Shown in pieces: positions 27,701 through 36,212 of a DNA stretch of 50,229 nucleotides. A model generated the notes under the pieces. It saw only the letters and a program-made list of their open reading frames with translations. It made no database searches and was not told where the DNA came from. Within the stretch, counting starts at the first letter, position 1. Every line of letters starts with the position of its first letter. The stretch lies in assembly GCA_022425945.1 (NCBI GenBank), contig JAKMEK010000070.1:1-50229 (forward strand). The letters run 5' to 3'. The stretch is from Flavobacteriaceae bacterium (GTDB taxonomy: Bacteria; Bacteroidota; Bacteroidia; Flavobacteriales; Flavobacteriaceae). The position numbers and the translations under genes were made by a program.

Positions 27701-28231
27701 TTATAGTATTAAATGACTAAACGATTGTTTCAGTTTAGCCATCTTAGGGTTAATCACATAGCTACAATACATTTGTTCACTATGCTGGTTATAATAATTT
27801 TGGTGTTCTTCTTCCGCAGAATAGAACGGTACTTCAGGAACCACTTCAGTGACAATTGGGCGATCGAAGGTCGATTGCTGCAAGGCTTCAATGGTGCTCT
27901 CTGCTGTGATTTTTTGTGTTTCGTCTACATAAAAAACAGCCGATCGGTACTGGGTACCAGTGTCATTTCCTTGACGGTTTAAGGTAGTTGGATCGTGGGT
28001 AGCAAAAAATACATGCAGCAAATCCTCATAAGAGATGACTTCGGGGTCGTAGCTAAGCCGTATGGCCTCTGCATGGCCAGTTCTTCCTGTACAAATCTCT
28101 CTGTAGGCTGGATTCTTTATTTGTCCGCCCATGTAGCCAGAAACGATTTCACTGACGCCCTGAAGGCGCTGAAAAACAGCCTCTGTACACCAAAAGCATC
28201 CACCCGCAAAATAAGCTGTCGTTGTACCCAT
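27701..28231 (-). CDS. msrA: Peptide methionine-(S)-sulfoxide reductase MsrA
   Basis: A 176-residue protein repairing oxidised methionine. The catalytic motif [11 protein letters not shown] has the nucleophilic Cys at position 12. [32 protein letters not shown] and [27 protein letters not shown] are standard family blocks (split here only for description). A late Cys in QMYCSYV may act as resolving residue. It is a stand-alone MsrA without an MsrB domain or signal peptide, hence cytoplasmic. It leads a two-gene unit with folE. Confidence 0.95.
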   Translation of the reverse strand: MGTTTAYFAGGCFWCTEAVFQRLQGVSEIVSGYMGGQIKNPAYREICTGRTGHAEAIRLSYDPEVISYEDLLHVFFATHDPTTLNRQGNDTGTQYRSAVFYVDETQKITAESTIEALQQSTFDRPIVTEVVPEVPFYSAEEEHQNYYNQHSEQMYCSYVINPKMAKLKQSFSHLIL

Positions 28232-28375
28232 ATTTTTGTTTAACGAATATATGAATTATATTAAACAAAAAAGCTCCGCCGATAAAATAATCTTGTGAAA
28301 AATTACATCATTGCATTACAAAAAAAAGGGATAAGAGCGAAAACAATTTTTTAAATTAATGTAATTTGCAGCCTT

Positions 28376-29047
28376 ATGGAGTCAATTATCACTGCTAAAA
28401 ATTTAGCAAAAACATATGGGAGTCTCAATGTACTAAAAGGGGTAGATCTTACCATTGCCAAAGGTGAGATCGTTGCTATCATTGGTCCTTCTGGAGCGGG
28501 CAAGACAACCCTCTTGCAATTATTAGGCACCCTTATTTCTCCAGATGAAAACAAGGCTACTGCCCTACATATTCAAAACACTGATGTACTCGACCTTAGC
28601 CAAAAACAATTGGCAAGCTTTAGAAATCACTCCCTTGGGTTTATTTTCCAATTCCATGAATTGCTCGATGAATTTACGGGCATAGAAAATGTGATGATTC
28701 CCGCAATGATTCAAGGGAAAAGTGGTAAAGCTACCGAACAAAGAGCTCGCGAATTATTGACACTACTGGGTGTTGAACATCGTTTGGATCACAAACCGAG
28801 CAGCTTATCAGGAGGAGAGCAGCAGCGCATAGCCGTTGCAAGAGCCTTAATGAATAGTCCCGCCATCATTTTCGCCGATGAACCAAGCGGTAATTTAGAT
28901 TCACAGAATGCAGAAAAACTACATGAACTTTTCTTTAAACTTAGAGATGAACTAGGTCAAACCTTCGTGATCGTTACCCACAACGATGAATTGGCTAAAA
29001 TGGCCGATCGAACAATTGAATTAGTCGACGGGAAAATCGTTCAATGA
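28376..29047 (+). CDS. ABC transporter ATP-binding protein, LolD-type
   Basis: A 223-residue ABC ATPase. Walker A is GPSGAGKTTLL (about residues 38-48), the Q-loop is FIFQFHELLDEF, the signature LSGGEQQRIAVARAL and Walker B IIFADEPSGNLD, followed by VIVTHNDELAKMADR. FQFH..L...FT and SGNLD are typical of the LolD/MacB group, which release lipoproteins or export peptides using a separate permease. No permease gene is adjacent. Its stop overlaps the start of the TIGR02757 gene (ATGA). Confidence 0.9.
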   Translation: MESIITAKNLAKTYGSLNVLKGVDLTIAKGEIVAIIGPSGAGKTTLLQLLGTLISPDENKATALHIQNTDVLDLSQKQLASFRNHSLGFIFQFHELLDEFTGIENVMIPAMIQGKSGKATEQRARELLTLLGVEHRLDHKPSSLSGGEQQRIAVARALMNSPAIIFADEPSGNLDSQNAEKLHELFFKLRDELGQTFVIVTHNDELAKMADRTIELVDGKIVQ

Positions 29048-29808
29048 AAAAAGGTGAACTAAAATCGTTTTTAGACGAGAAAGCAGCGCAATATGAATCC
29101 ATCTCATTTTTAGCAGCTGATCCAATTCAAATTCCACACCAATTTAGCAGCAAAGAAGACATAGAAATTAGCGCCTTTTTGGTCGCTACCATTGCTTGGG
29201 GTAATAGAAAGAGCATCATCAATAACGGCAACAAAATGATGCACCTCATGGATAATTCACCCCATGATTTTATTTTGCACCATCAGAAAAGCGATTTGAA
29301 ACGATTTGACGGCTTTGTGCACCGCACTTTTAATGCAGACGACTTGCGCTATTTCATTCAAGCATTACAACACATCTACACCCAACATGATGGACTGGAA
29401 AAGCTATTTGCTCAACATGCATTGTCCAACAGCTTACAGCCAGCTATTCATGCCTTCAAAGAATCATTTTTCACCCTTCCTCATCAGAAACGCACACAAA
29501 AACATGTTTCAGACCCCATGAAGGGTTCCGCAGCGAAGCGCATCAATATGTTTTTGCGCTGGATGATCCGCTCTTCAAAAAAAGAAGTCGACTTTGGATT
29601 GTGGCCTAGTCTTCACCCAAGACAACTTTCTTGCCCGTTAGACGTGCATTCAGGTAATGTTGCGCGTAAATTAGGTCTCCTAAAACGAAAACAAAATGAC
29701 GGCAAAGCCTTAACTGAACTGGACACAGCGTTGCGCTTGATGGACATTGAAGATCCCGTGAAATATGATTTTGCCCTCTTTGGATTGGGTGTATTTGAAG
29801 ATTTTTAA
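29044..29808 (+). CDS. TIGR02757 family protein
   Basis: A 254-residue soluble protein of the TIGR02757 family, found mainly in Bacteroidota and spirochaetes. Conserved blocks seen: ISAFLVATIAWGNRKSIINN, FVHRTFNADDLRYFI, KRINMFLRWMIR (the part preceding it reads DPMKGSAAK), DFGLWPSLHPRQLSCPLDVH and the C-terminal YDFALFGLGVFEDF. The arrangement of helices and the DVH motif resemble HhH-type DNA glycosylase-like domains, but no function has been shown. Translational overlap with the ABC ATPase indicates co-expression. Confidence 0.85.
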   Translation: MKKGELKSFLDEKAAQYESISFLAADPIQIPHQFSSKEDIEISAFLVATIAWGNRKSIINNGNKMMHLMDNSPHDFILHHQKSDLKRFDGFVHRTFNADDLRYFIQALQHIYTQHDGLEKLFAQHALSNSLQPAIHAFKESFFTLPHQKRTQKHVSDPMKGSAAKRINMFLRWMIRSSKKEVDFGLWPSLHPRQLSCPLDVHSGNVARKLGLLKRKQNDGKALTELDTALRLMDIEDPVKYDFALFGLGVFEDF

Positions 29809-29849
29809 TCCTTCCTTTCAATTGAGTGGGATAGAAAGCGAAGTTTTTG

Positions 29850-29857
29850 TATTTTTG
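29850..29857 (+). promoter_or_regulatory. -7 box upstream of the dihydroorotase-like gene
   Basis: TATTTTTG, a perfect TAnnTTTG, 27 bp upstream of the ATG at 29885. The nearest TTG is 25 bp upstream, slightly long. Confidence 0.45.
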
Positions 29858-29884
29858 TCTAAATCAAGGAAAGCGAAAGCATAG

Positions 29885-31135
29885 ATGAAAATTCTTCTTA
29901 AAAATGCCACCATCATAGACCCCAAAGGTGCTTTCCATTTTCAACAAGTCGACATTTATATTTGCAACGGAATCATTGAAGAGATTGGTGAAGACTTATC
30001 CGTAGAAGCAGATAAGGTCATCAAGAAAGACAACTTATACGTTTCGACTGGTTGGTTTGACTCAAGTGTTTGCTTTGGCGAACCCGGGTTTGAAGATCGA
30101 GAAAGTCTAGAAAATGGACTCAAAACAGCAGCCTTAAGTGGCTTTACCGACATCGCCTTAGAGCCAGAAACTGATCCAAGGATTGATTCTCAAGCTGCCG
30201 TAGTTCAGCTCAAAAGCTTTCGAACTACTGCACCCACCGCTGTTCATCCCATAGCTTCATTTACCAAAGGACAAAGCGGGAAACTGTTGACTGAGTTTTA
30301 TGATTTAAAAAACAATGGAGCCAGTGCATTTGGCGATTTTCTACAACCCATCGAAAATCCCGAATTACTCAAAACAGCTCTACTCTACGCACAAAGCTTT
30401 GACGCACTGCTACTATCCACACCAAACGACAACCGAATTGGTAAAACCGGAGTAGCCCATGAAGGAGCGTCTAGTACTCAGCTCGGTTTGGCCGGGATAC
30501 CCACCATTAGTGAAACATTACAGATCAACCGTGACTTACATATTCTATCATATACTGGAGGTAAATTGCATATTCCCTGTATATCTTCTGCCGAGAGTGT
30601 AGAATTAATTCGTCAAGCAAAAAAGAACGGATTGAATATCAGCTGTAGTGTTGCATTAGCAAATCTGTGTTTTACGGAAGAAAAGCTCTTTGGCTTTGAC
30701 ACCAATGCCAAACTGATGCCACCCCTGCGGACAAAAAACGATCTAGCTGCCTTAAAAGAAGGCCTACTCGACGGAACCATAGACATGGTTACTTCACATC
30801 ACCAACCCCTGAATAAAGAATTAAAGCATGTTGAATTTGAGCATGCGAATTTTGGTTCAATTGCGCTTGAAGCCATGTTTGGTGTCCTAATGACCCTTTT
30901 TCCAGTGGAAAAGACAGTTCAGTTTTTGACCAAAGGAAGAAATCGTTTTGGAATTTCAAACCCAAAAATACAGCTGGGAGAAAAAGCTTGTTTAACCTTA
31001 TTTACTCCCGATGGTGCGTCAACCTTTACCCTCGATAACATTCACTCGACCGCAAAAAATTGCGTCTTCTTGGGGCAGTCAACACAAGGAAAGGTTTACG
31101 GAAGTATTTTGGGAGAAAAAAATATGTTCGCATGA
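29885..31135 (+). CDS. Dihydroorotase homologue without metal ligands (pseudo-enzyme)
   Basis: A 416-residue amidohydrolase of the type I dihydroorotase family by length and overall pattern (STGWFDSSVCFGEPGFEDRE, where active enzymes have D.H.H.REPG). The metal-binding HxH is replaced by Ser61 and Cys63; the later His sites read LHIPCIS (Cys232 for His) and SVALANL where active enzymes have PHH; the catalytic Asp of TDHAP is Ser304 in VTSHHQP. It therefore should not bind the zinc pair. Non-catalytic dihydroorotases are known as structural partners of aspartate transcarbamoylase; that is a plausible role. It overlaps the carboxylesterase gene (ATGA). Confidence 0.85.
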   Translation: MKILLKNATIIDPKGAFHFQQVDIYICNGIIEEIGEDLSVEADKVIKKDNLYVSTGWFDSSVCFGEPGFEDRESLENGLKTAALSGFTDIALEPETDPRIDSQAAVVQLKSFRTTAPTAVHPIASFTKGQSGKLLTEFYDLKNNGASAFGDFLQPIENPELLKTALLYAQSFDALLLSTPNDNRIGKTGVAHEGASSTQLGLAGIPTISETLQINRDLHILSYTGGKLHIPCISSAESVELIRQAKKNGLNISCSVALANLCFTEEKLFGFDTNAKLMPPLRTKNDLAALKEGLLDGTIDMVTSHHQPLNKELKHVEFEHANFGSIALEAMFGVLMTLFPVEKTVQFLTKGRNRFGISNPKIQLGEKACLTLFTPDGASTFTLDNIHSTAKNCVFLGQSTQGKVYGSILGEKNMFA

Positions 31136-31788
31136 GTGAAATGACACCAAGCATTCTAGACTATAAGCTACGCAAACCCCTCAAAAAAGAAGCCACAACA
31201 CCTGTACTCTTCTTATTGCATGGTTATGGAAGCCACGAGGAAGACCTGTTCTCCTTTGCCAATTATCTGCCAGAAGAATATTTAATCATTTCCCTTCGCG
31301 CACCACTTAGCCTTGGATTTGGTGGATTCGCATGGTATTCTATCAATTTTGATCAAGATCAAAACAAATGGAGTGATGATGAGGAAGCCATTGCAGCACA
31401 GAAAATCATTTTGCACAATATTGACTACCATCTCAAGCAATTTTCGCTCGAAAACAAGAAAGTCTCACTCCTTGGTTTTAGCCAAGGGGCTATTTTAAGT
31501 TGGGCAATCGGTCTAAGTAACCCAGCAAAAATTGATAAAGTTATTGCACTTAGTGGCTATGTAAATGAGGACCTCTTCAGTTTCGCATCGGAAAGCTTAG
31601 AAGAATTGCGCTGTTTTAGTAGTCATGGTGCCCAAGACCCTACCATTCCAATAGACTGGGCCCGCAAAGGGATTGAAACTGTAAAACAGCAGTTACCAAA
31701 TATTGATTACAAGGAATATGAAGCAGGACACGGTATTGTCCCAGAAAATTTTGCCGATTTGGTTGCTTGGTTAAAAGCCAATCCTTAA
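31132..31788 (+). CDS. Phospholipase/carboxylesterase-type alpha/beta hydrolase
   Basis: A 218-residue cytoplasmic serine hydrolase. I chose the ATG at 31132, which overlaps the preceding stop codon, because upstream codons lie inside the dihydroorotase-like gene. LFLLHGYGSHEEDLFSFA carries the oxyanion-hole HGYG; the nucleophile is in LLGFSQGAIL; SSHGAQDPTIP holds the acid Asp and EAGHGIVPE the His. It resembles the carboxylesterase YpfH group. Substrates are unknown. It is translationally coupled to the upstream gene and converges on the minus-strand membrane protein gene with an overlap of 4 bp. Confidence 0.88.
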   Translation: MSEMTPSILDYKLRKPLKKEATTPVLFLLHGYGSHEEDLFSFANYLPEEYLIISLRAPLSLGFGGFAWYSINFDQDQNKWSDDEEAIAAQKIILHNIDYHLKQFSLENKKVSLLGFSQGAILSWAIGLSNPAKIDKVIALSGYVNEDLFSFASESLEELRCFSSHGAQDPTIPIDWARKGIETVKQQLPNIDYKEYEAGHGIVPENFADLVAWLKANP

Positions 31789-32273
31789 TCAATAGGATAC
31801 AAGAGGTAATCTTTTACTTCGAGACGAATATCCTCACCATTGACCGCATATTGTATCCATACCTCCCCCCAATAAGTACCGTCCGAGAAATCTGCAATCA
31901 ACCATTTGTGATTCAACAACTTCACCTTGTTAATTAAAAACTTACCTCCCACCCCTGTGAAGGGCACCAAGGGATTGTCACCTTTAACTGCATTGCTATC
32001 ATAGACCTTGTCTTTGATGCGCGCGCTTAGATCTTCTATGGAAGCCTCCTCAAAATAAGCCATCGCTTCTTCATTTCGATCCAATGAAAAATAAACATCT
32101 TCTGCATAGGCCTGTTCGCTTTTCTCTAGCTGAAGTTTAAGCGTATCGATACGCGCAATCTTAGCTTGGATCATATCAACCTGATAGTTGACTACTTTTC
32201 CGCTGTTGACCAACTGAAAAACAAGAATCAGTGCAGTAAAAACAAAGAGGTAAATAAATATTTTTGATTTCAT
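31785..32273 (-). CDS. Conserved membrane-anchored protein of unknown function
   Basis: A 162-residue protein with one N-terminal transmembrane helix (residues 5-23, IFIYLFVFTALILVFQLV) followed by a heptad-like coiled stretch (YQVDMIQAKIARIDTLKLQL) and a globular C-terminal domain with aromatic beta strands (HKWLIADFSDGTYWGEVWIQY). It is probably anchored in the inner membrane facing the periplasm. I recognise no catalytic motif. Its start overlaps the stop of the MBL hydrolase gene (ATGA), so it is coexpressed with that gene. Confidence 0.7.
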   Translation of the reverse strand: MKSKIFIYLFVFTALILVFQLVNSGKVVNYQVDMIQAKIARIDTLKLQLEKSEQAYAEDVYFSLDRNEEAMAYFEEASIEDLSARIKDKVYDSNAVKGDNPLVPFTGVGGKFLINKVKLLNHKWLIADFSDGTYWGEVWIQYAVNGEDIRLEVKDYLLYPID

Positions 32274-33043
32274 TCGTTGAGGGTTATTTGTAAGGTGTCA
32301 TAGGCTAAAAAAACATTCGCGGGTAGTGATGCTTGAACTTCATCATGAAAGCCGAGTAAATGACTTATGTGGGTCAAGTAGGCGCGTTGTGGTTTTAATT
32401 CCTCGATTAGGGCAAGTGCTTCTTCTAAGTTTAAATGAGAAGGATGTGGATCGATTCGCAATGCGTTGAGCACAAGAACCTCCAATCCTTTCAATTTCTC
32501 CTTTTCTATTGGCGCAATGGACTTCACATCTGTAAGATAGGCAAAGTTATCTAAGCGATACCCCATCACTGGAAGCTTGTAATGCATCACTTCTATCGGA
32601 ATTACCGTCTTGTTTTTCAAGGTAAAGGGCTGTTGTTTGGCAATTTCTTGCACATTGACGGAGGGAGCACCCGGATATTTATTTTCATCGTTAAAGATGT
32701 AGCCAAAACGTTGTTTTAAAGAACGGTGAACAGCTTGGGGCATGTAGAGATCAATATTTCCTTGACGAAAGAAGAAGGGGCGAATATCATCCATCCCTGC
32801 AGTATGATCGGCGTGTTCGTGAGTAAAAATTAGACCATCTAGTCTGGTAGGGTTTGAACGCAACATTTGCTGGCGAAAATCTGGTCCACAGTCAATTACA
32901 AAAAAAGCATCCTCCCATTCAATCGCAATTGAGACCCGTAAACGCTTATCTTTGGGGTTGTCACTTAGACACACGGGATGCTTGCTCCCAATGATTGGAA
33001 TTCCTTGCGAAGTTCCGGTTCCCAAAAAAGTTACTTTCAGCAT
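32270..33043 (-). CDS. Metallo-beta-lactamase fold hydrolase, PhnP-like
   Basis: A 257-residue MBL-fold hydrolase. I take the ATG at 33043; the codon three triplets upstream is TTG and lies inside the promoter box. VTFLGTGTSQGIP starts the fold, the metal motif is FTHEHADHTAG, and further ligands are in FVIDCGPDFR and AYLTHISHLLG. Similarity is to PhnP, a cyclic phosphodiesterase, and RNase Z-type proteins. A TACCTTTG box (33050-33057) ends six bases before the ATG, so the mRNA may be leaderless. Confidence 0.9.
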   Translation of the reverse strand: MLKVTFLGTGTSQGIPIIGSKHPVCLSDNPKDKRLRVSIAIEWEDAFFVIDCGPDFRQQMLRSNPTRLDGLIFTHEHADHTAGMDDIRPFFFRQGNIDLYMPQAVHRSLKQRFGYIFNDENKYPGAPSVNVQEIAKQQPFTLKNKTVIPIEVMHYKLPVMGYRLDNFAYLTDVKSIAPIEKEKLKGLEVLVLNALRIDPHPSHLNLEEALALIEELKPQRAYLTHISHLLGFHDEVQASLPANVFLAYDTLQITLNE

Positions 33044-33049
33044 GTTTTT

Positions 33050-33057
33050 CAAAGGTA
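33050..33057 (-). promoter_or_regulatory. -7 box immediately upstream of the MBL hydrolase gene
   Basis: Minus-strand TACCTTTG with only six bases to the ATG. By the spacing seen at the SRP RNA, transcription would begin at or one base from the start codon. Confidence 0.55.
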
Positions 33058-33060
33058 AAC

Positions 33061-33094
33061 TTTGTCTTTTAATTCCACAATCTTTGTAGATTTG
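33061..33094 (+). promoter_or_regulatory. Promoter of the gene at 33114
   Basis: TTTG (33061-33064), 22-bp spacer, TAGATTTG (33087-33094), 19 bp before the ATG. Confidence 0.7.
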
Positions 33095-33113
33095 AAAAAC
33101 TAACTATTTGTCT

Positions 33114-34547
33114 ATGTCCACAAAACTCCCAGGAGAAATCGAACTAGAAAATCGACCCTCAATTGAAGCGAAAGCTTTACGAATCAATCTCAATAAATTC
33201 ATTTACGGAACCTTTGCGGAAATTGGTGCTGGACAAGAAGTAGCTAGGCATTTTTTTAGGGCTGGCGGTGCATCAGGAACCATTGCAAAAACCATTAGTG
33301 CCTACGACAAAAACTTTAGTGACAATATCTATGGTGAGGAAGACGATAAACGCTACGTTACAGAAGCCCGTTTAGATAAAATGCTCGAGCATGAAATGCA
33401 GCTATTGGTCGATCGAATTCCTAGAGAAGAGAATCCCAATAAGATGTTCTTCACCTATGCCAATACAGTAACCACCATCGATTTTGCCAAGAAATTTAAA
33501 GGACACGGGTGGATGGGTATCCGTTTTCAAACAACCCCAGAGGAAGAATTTAGTGAAATCACCCTACATGTTCGTTTTCATCAAACAGAGGCACGCCTGC
33601 AACAAGAGGTACTGGGAATGATTGGTGTTAACTTGATTTATGGTGCATTTTACAAGAATAAAGAACCAAAAAAATTACTCAAGTATTTGTACGATCACAT
33701 CGATAAGGATGCGATTGAGATTGACACCATCAACTTTAAAGGGCCCTTATTCAAGGGCGTAGACAATCGCTTGATGAGTTTACAATTGGTCAAAAACGGC
33801 ATGACCGATGCAGTAATGTTTAATCCAGAAGGAAATAATATCTTACCGGCAAGAGAGCTTTACAAGAAAAATATCTTGACATTGCGTGGAAGTTTTCGCC
33901 CTGTAACCATGGTCAACATTGACATGTTCAAGAAGGCACTTGATGCCTTTATTCAAGAACCCGGTGTCGAAGAAAACAAAACTGTCGTAATCTTCGAAAT
34001 AACCCTCTCTAACCTAAGGGCAGAGGGAGAGATTGACGAGAAAGACTTTATGGATCGAGCAAAACTGCTCTGTTCTTTGGGGCATATTGTAATGATCTCC
34101 AACTTTAAAGAATACTATAAACTCGTCGATTACCTTGCTCAATACACCAAAAAGCAACTGGGACTGAGCATGGGGGTAAACAATTTTGTGGACATTTTCG
34201 ACGAATACTATTACGAAGACCTAGGAGGAGGTATCTTGGAAGCCTTTGGGAAGATGTTTTACAATAACCTAAAGATTTACCTCTACCCCATGAAAGATGA
34301 TAAACAACAAATCATCAACAGTACCAACCTTAAGCTCCACCCGCGCATGAAGGACTTCTACAAGTTCTTTAAATACAACGGGAAAGTGATTGACGTCTTT
34401 GATTATGAAGAACGCTACTTGGACATCTTCTCGCGTAAAATCCTGAAACAAATCAAAGAAAATGATTCCAATTGGGAAGAGCACTTACCCGAGGGAATTG
34501 CTGGATTGATTAAGGAAAATGAAATGTTTGGGTACTCGAAGAAATAG
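33114..34547 (+). CDS. Large conserved flavobacterial protein of unknown function
   Basis: A 477-residue soluble protein. I chose the ATG at 33114 over a TTG six bases upstream. The N-terminus is NRPSIEAKALRINLNKFIYG and GTFAEIGAGQEVARHFFRAG, followed by several alpha/beta blocks (VTMVNIDMFKKALDAFI, VVIFEITLSNLRAEGEIDE, LCSLGHIVMISNFKEYYKLV). The pattern of beta strands after nucleotide-like loops suggests a Rossmann-type fold. Database names for such proteins vary (I recall mentions of nicotinic acid mononucleotide adenylyltransferase), but I see no motif supporting them. Unusually for this window, it has a complete promoter of its own. Confidence 0.65.
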   Translation: MSTKLPGEIELENRPSIEAKALRINLNKFIYGTFAEIGAGQEVARHFFRAGGASGTIAKTISAYDKNFSDNIYGEEDDKRYVTEARLDKMLEHEMQLLVDRIPREENPNKMFFTYANTVTTIDFAKKFKGHGWMGIRFQTTPEEEFSEITLHVRFHQTEARLQQEVLGMIGVNLIYGAFYKNKEPKKLLKYLYDHIDKDAIEIDTINFKGPLFKGVDNRLMSLQLVKNGMTDAVMFNPEGNNILPARELYKKNILTLRGSFRPVTMVNIDMFKKALDAFIQEPGVEENKTVVIFEITLSNLRAEGEIDEKDFMDRAKLLCSLGHIVMISNFKEYYKLVDYLAQYTKKQLGLSMGVNNFVDIFDEYYYEDLGGGILEAFGKMFYNNLKIYLYPMKDDKQQIINSTNLKLHPRMKDFYKFFKYNGKVIDVFDYEERYLDIFSRKILKQIKENDSNWEEHLPEGIAGLIKENEMFGYSKK

Positions 34548-34573
34548 CGGGCTCAAAAAACATATTTCCGCTT

Positions 34574-35695
34574 ATGCGCGCTACAAACCCTTTAAAAGAA
34601 GTTGCCTCAGTATTTTTTAAGCTAGGCTGTATTGCTTTTGGTGGTCCTGCTGCCCATATAGCCATGATGGAAAATGAGGTTGTCACCAAAAGAAAATGGA
34701 TGACACCACAACATTTTCTTGATTTAATGGGAGCTACCAATCTTATTCCAGGTCCCAATTCAACTGAAATGACCATGCACTGTGGCTATGAGCGTGCGGG
34801 CTGGAAAGGCCTTATTGTAGCCGGTTTCTGCTTTATTTTTCCAGCCGTTATAATCACTGCGCTTTTTGGATGGCTTTATGAAACCTATGGGCAATTACCC
34901 ACTGTCGAACCCTTCATTTACGGCATTCAAGCAGCGGTTATTGCAATCATCGCAATGGCAGGATTCAAACTTGGAAAGAAAGCCGTTAAAAATACTGAAC
35001 TCGCTATTCTTGGAAGCCTCACATTGGCAGCATGCTTACTTGGCCTGAATGAAATTATTGCCCTTTTTGGCTGTGGTCTATTTGGTTGTGTCATTTATTT
35101 GTCAAAAAACAACAGCGGAAGACTCCGTAGTTTTATCCCGCTACTTTTAGTACAGCTTGCCAACCCATTGAAAATTGGCTCTCTCAAAATATTCTTCACT
35201 TTTCTGAAAATTGGAAGTATACTCTATGGAAGTGGTTATGTGCTCTTCGCCTTTCTAGACACAGAACTGGTGGCCAATGGCTGGCTCAACCAACAACAAT
35301 TACTCGATGCAGTGGCTGTGGGGCAAATTACACCCGGCCCAGTCCTATCTACAGCAACATTTATTGGGTGGCAAATGAACGGGCTAGCAGGTGCATTAGC
35401 AGCCACCATAGGCATATTTTTACCTTCATTCCTGTTTGTATTACTCTTGAATCCATACATTCCCAAGATGCGGAAATCTGCCCTATTGAATGCGCTACTC
35501 AATGCAGTTAATGTGGGAGCCGTGGCACTTATTTTTGCTGTGTGCATAGAATTGTTTAAAAACACCCTAGCCGACTGGCGCACACTCCTAATATGCGCCA
35601 TTAGCCTATTGGTGGTTTTTTACTTTAAACAAATCAATAGCCTTTACATTGTCCTTGGTGGAGCACTATTGGGCTATATTTTGCGGTTTATTTAG
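34574..35695 (+). CDS. chrA: Chromate transporter, fused two-domain ChrA
   Basis: A 373-residue membrane protein made of two homologous chromate_transp domains. The first half has FFKLGCIAFGGPAAHIAMME and NLIPGPNSTEM; the second repeats FTFLKIGSILYGSGYVLFAF and AVGQITPGPVLSTATFIGW. The repeated F.K.G...GG and PGP motifs mark the CHR family, which exports chromate in some members and probably other anions in many others; function in this genome is unknown. Normal length for the long-chain group. It ends 16 bp before the convergent bcp gene. Confidence 0.9.
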   Translation: MRATNPLKEVASVFFKLGCIAFGGPAAHIAMMENEVVTKRKWMTPQHFLDLMGATNLIPGPNSTEMTMHCGYERAGWKGLIVAGFCFIFPAVIITALFGWLYETYGQLPTVEPFIYGIQAAVIAIIAMAGFKLGKKAVKNTELAILGSLTLAACLLGLNEIIALFGCGLFGCVIYLSKNNSGRLRSFIPLLLVQLANPLKIGSLKIFFTFLKIGSILYGSGYVLFAFLDTELVANGWLNQQQLLDAVAVGQITPGPVLSTATFIGWQMNGLAGALAATIGIFLPSFLFVLLLNPYIPKMRKSALLNALLNAVNVGAVALIFAVCIELFKNTLADWRTLLICAISLLVVFYFKQINSLYIVLGGALLGYILRFI

Positions 35696-35711
35696 TCAAA
35701 CACGGAATGAA

Positions 35712-36164
35712 CTAGTTCAGTATTTGCGCAGCATGTTCCTTAGTTTTTACTTTTTCGATAACACGCTCCACTATTCCTTCTTCATTGACAATAAAGGTCA
35801 TACGATGAATACCGTCGTATTCTCTTCCCATGAATTTCTTTAAGCCCCAAACACCAAAGGCGTTGATTACTTCTTTCTCTTCATCAGCCAGTAGCGGAAA
35901 AGGGAAGTCGTATTTTTCAGAGAAATTTCGCTGTCTCTTCTCACTATCAGCACTTACGCCAAGCAAGGAATAACCAGCCGCTTGCAATTCTTTGAAGTGG
36001 TCGCGCAAATCACAAGCTTCTGCCGTACAACCGGGTGTATTGGCTTTTGGGTAGAAAAAAACAATCAACTTTTTTCCGGCATAATCACTGAGTGATTGCG
36101 TGTTACCTTGATCATCGCTAACGGAAAATGCGGGTACCTTATCCCCTACTTTTAATGGTGTCAT
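35712..36164 (-). CDS. bcp: Thiol peroxidase Bcp (peroxiredoxin)
   Basis: A 150-residue peroxiredoxin Q. The peroxidatic Cys is in YPKANTPGCTAEACDLRDHF, with a second Cys five residues later that forms the intramolecular disulfide typical of atypical two-Cys Bcp. GVSADSEKRQRNFSEKYDFP and the GREYDGIHRMTFIV segment are standard. Length is normal and there is no signal peptide, so it acts on hydroperoxides in the cytoplasm. It is divergent from nth. Confidence 0.94.
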   Translation of the reverse strand: MTPLKVGDKVPAFSVSDDQGNTQSLSDYAGKKLIVFFYPKANTPGCTAEACDLRDHFKELQAAGYSLLGVSADSEKRQRNFSEKYDFPFPLLADEEKEVINAFGVWGLKKFMGREYDGIHRMTFIVNEEGIVERVIEKVKTKEHAAQILN

Positions 36165-36212
36165 AACTTATTTTTTTTCTAAATTACAAAAGCAAATACG
36201 AAGAAAAAAAGA

